Made by a program: the position numbers and the translations under genes
Shown here: piece by piece, positions 36,420 through 37,985 of the stretch
Layout of the letters: each line of letters begins with the position of its first letter
Position numbering within the stretch: the first letter of the stretch is position 1
The notes under the pieces: model-generated
Seen by the model: only the letters and a program-made list of their open reading frames with translations
Database searches by the model: none
Told to the model about the DNA's origin: nothing
Assembly (NCBI GenBank): GCA_016203935.1
Contig: JACQLU010000030.1
Span: 1 to 37,985, forward strand
Length of the DNA stretch: 37,985 nt
Direction of reading: 5' to 3'
From: Parcubacteria group bacterium
GTDB taxonomy: Bacteria; Patescibacteriota; JACQLU01

Positions 36420-36938
36420 ATGTCCGATGACATTTTACAAAAACTCGAAGCCCTGCTCTTTGCCTCCGGGGAACCGGTGGAGCGAGCGACGTTACGTACC
36501 CTCCTTGAATGTACCGACGACGATCTTACCCTTGCCTTTAAAGAACTTACCGAAGTACTGAATGGGCGGGGGGTCTCACTCATCATCACCGATACCACCG
36601 CGGCGCTCGTGACCGCCGCGGCATATCGCGACCTCATCCATTCTTTCTTTACCCACGAGCAGGAGGAGAGACTCTCTGACGCCGCCCTTGAAACGCTCGC
36701 CATCATCGGCTACCGCGGACCAATCCGCGCTTCGGAACTATCCGAGATTCGCGGCGTTGATTCGAATGTGGTGCTAAGGCGCCTTCGTATCCGCGGACTC
36801 GTGGTACGAAACGACAAGACTGGTACCTATCAAGTGAGCGCCGATTTTCTTCGGCACATGGGTATCGCTTCGTCTAGGGAACTTCCCAAGTACGAAGAGC
36901 TGCATAATTTGGTGATAAAGGAAGAACCACAGGGATAA
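36420..36938 (+). CDS. scpB: Segregation and condensation protein B
   Basis: Winged-helix partner of ScpA in the SMC complex, 172 aa. The family features SDDILQKLEALLFASGEPV, LTEVLNGRGVSLIITDTTAA (wHTH 1) and SDAALETLAIIGYRGPIRASELSEIRGVDSNVVLRRLRIRGLV (wHTH 2) are visible. ATG directly follows GGATCGCGTAC of a family B repeat; no SD. The scpA-scpB order is the common one. Confidence 0.93.
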   Translation: MSDDILQKLEALLFASGEPVERATLRTLLECTDDDLTLAFKELTEVLNGRGVSLIITDTTAALVTAAAYRDLIHSFFTHEQEERLSDAALETLAIIGYRGPIRASELSEIRGVDSNVVLRRLRIRGLVVRNDKTGTYQVSADFLRHMGIASSRELPKYEELHNLVIKEEPQG

Positions 36939-36939
36939 T

Positions 36940-36982
36940 TCAACACTTTTTACTTTTGCATTTTGAATTTTTAATTTGATTG
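36940..36982. repeat. family C degenerate repeat
   Basis: ACTTTTTACTTTTGCATTTTG and AATTTTTAATTTG, reaching the carboxypeptidase start. Confidence 0.6.
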
Positions 36983-37924
36983 ATGCTGCGTCCTCTTCTC
37001 ATCGCATTGGTTATGCTCATAAGCGCCCTCCGCGCCCGCTCGATTGCCACCGAAGCGCCGATCCTGACCGCGCCGATAGTGCAGGGAAGCGGAGAGGAGA
37101 CGCGGCCGTCGTATCTTAAGCTTGCGAACCCTCGGCCGCCGTGGCACGTGGGAGACGTAAGCGTCGCTCTTGGCGCGAGCGCATTCTTAGTTATTGACGC
37201 CGCCACTGACGAGGTATTGATTGCCAAGAACGCCGAGAGCGAGTTCCCTATCGCTTCCCTCACTAAACTTATTACCGCGCTCACGCTTACCGAGCGCCTC
37301 GCGGTCGATACGCACGCGGCCGTCATCTTTTCAAAGAATGCCGTCGCAAGCTTTGGAGGTACCCTTGGGTTTCAAGAGGGCGAGGAATTTTCTACTGAGA
37401 ATCTTATTAAAAGTATGCTCATCGCGTCGGATAACGATAGCGCGGTGGCGCTTGCTGAGTATGCGCAAGGAGACGAAGCGGCGTTTACCGAGCGAATGAA
37501 GGAAGAAGCGCGTGCGATTGGATTGAAACACACGAAGATTGCCAATGCGACCGGGCTTGATGCCGAGGGAAGCGTGAGCACCGCCCGCGACATAGCAACC
37601 GCGGTCCGTTACCTCCATTCGTTTCAACCCAATCTTTTTGCCATGCTCGGCACGAGGAGTGAGGTAATCGAAAGCCGAGCCGGGAGAGGGGTGCAGCTTC
37701 TCTCTACCAATTCATTATTGGGGAGCGACGCGCGCATACTCGCCGGCAAGACCGGCTTTACCGACGAAGCGAGGGGGACGCTCGCCGTCTATGCGAAAGA
37801 ACCCGAATCGGGAGGAGAGGTTATCGCGGTCATTTTGGGAAGTGAAGATAGGTTTGCCGAGATGGGGAAGCTGCTGGATGAAGTATTTATGAGCTACGAG
37901 TGGCCTTCTCCACACGAGAGTTGA
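36983..37924 (+). CDS. dacA: D-alanyl-D-alanine carboxypeptidase (peptidase S11, PBP5-like)
   Basis: Trims the terminal D-Ala from peptidoglycan stem peptides outside the membrane. Protein of 313 aa from ATG 36983. An N-terminal signal peptide (LRPLLIALVMLISALRA) is followed by the S11 catalytic set: SLTKLITALT (SxxK), SDNDSAVAL (SxN) and KTGFTDEARGTL (KTG). It ends soon after the catalytic domain, so a C-terminal membrane anchor like that of E. coli PBP5 is missing. No SD. It implies a peptidoglycan wall. Confidence 0.93.
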   Translation: MLRPLLIALVMLISALRARSIATEAPILTAPIVQGSGEETRPSYLKLANPRPPWHVGDVSVALGASAFLVIDAATDEVLIAKNAESEFPIASLTKLITALTLTERLAVDTHAAVIFSKNAVASFGGTLGFQEGEEFSTENLIKSMLIASDNDSAVALAEYAQGDEAAFTERMKEEARAIGLKHTKIANATGLDAEGSVSTARDIATAVRYLHSFQPNLFAMLGTRSEVIESRAGRGVQLLSTNSLLGSDARILAGKTGFTDEARGTLAVYAKEPESGGEVIAVILGSEDRFAEMGKLLDEVFMSYEWPSPHES

Positions 37925-37925
37925 G

Positions 37926-37985
37926 AATTTCTGATGTCTAATCAAAGGACGAATGACTAATGTCTAATTTCTAATATCTAATCAA
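37926..37985. repeat. family A degenerate repeat, cut by window edge
   Basis: TTTCTGATGTCTAATCAAAGG, then ATGACTAATGTCTAATTTCT and ATATCTAATCAA, as the left half of what is probably another inverted family A block. Confidence 0.7.

Noticed and set aside
1-37985. CRISPR array or IS element
   Set aside because: No regular repeat-spacer spacing and no transposase or integrase reading frame was found; the repeats are degenerate or palindromic.

Overview
The window looks like a chromosome segment of a small-genome bacterium, most likely of the Candidate Phyla Radiation (Patescibacteria, Parcubacteria-like). This is inferred from gene content and style, not from a marker tree. The signs are a transketolase split into two genes, single-domain central-carbon enzymes, housekeeping genes with no Shine-Dalgarno (SD) sequence, and gene borders filled with degenerate AT-rich repeats and short palindromes.

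Layout. 0-6.1 kb: dnaK, a membrane protein, dnaJ, a second membrane protein, a tRNA-Lys(UUU) flanked by two broken tRNA copies, and a slipin/stomatin. 6.1-8.1 kb: a small accessory patch with three strong promoters of the TTGACA-N17-TANNNT type, two candidate structured RNAs and two small SD-led genes, each with its own terminator. 8.3-21 kb: a metabolic and housekeeping block with a ribbon-helix-helix/sugar nucleotidyltransferase fusion, split transketolase, GH15 glucoamylase-type hydrolase, DUF3105 protein, RpiB, Rpe-like epimerase, PfkB kinase, class II aldolase, a response regulator with its histidine kinase, and AspRS. 21-35.4 kb: a large accessory island of structured RNAs, orphan small genes, toxin-antitoxin-like modules and two paralogous unknown proteins. 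35.5-38 kb: scpA, scpB and a D,D-carboxypeptidase.

The most unusual feature is in the accessory island. Its plus-strand genes carry very strong SDs (GGAGG/GAGGAGG), while every core gene in the window lacks one. In at least nine places the SD is paired with, or lies directly against, a leader hairpin whose upstream arm holds the matching CTCYTC/CTTCCTC. Between 26.9 and 30.2 kb the spacers repeat one plan: stop codon, GC-rich hairpin, short CTAC-type linker, AT-rich hairpin holding the SD, next start. Some strong SDs are followed only by reading frames of 4-10 codons. This suggests a co-regulated, hairpin-gated gene battery of foreign or specially regulated origin.

The core genes show a different pattern. 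Their start codons lie directly against one of several degenerate repeat families (ATTAGACATTAGAAATT-type, GATCCGAAT-type, TTTTGAACTTTGGA-type, AGTATC-type). A short palindrome, GGTCGCCTNAGGCGACC, is inserted repeatedly into other repeats, and related elements lie inside a tRNA pseudogene and in frame inside dnaJ.

The metabolic genes together cover the non-oxidative pentose phosphate pathway (transketolase halves, RpiB, Rpe), lower hexose metabolism (aldolase, PfkB kinase) and polysaccharide breakdown (GH15). Such a set is plausible for a fermentative episymbiont. No CRISPR array, transposase, integrase or rRNA gene was seen.
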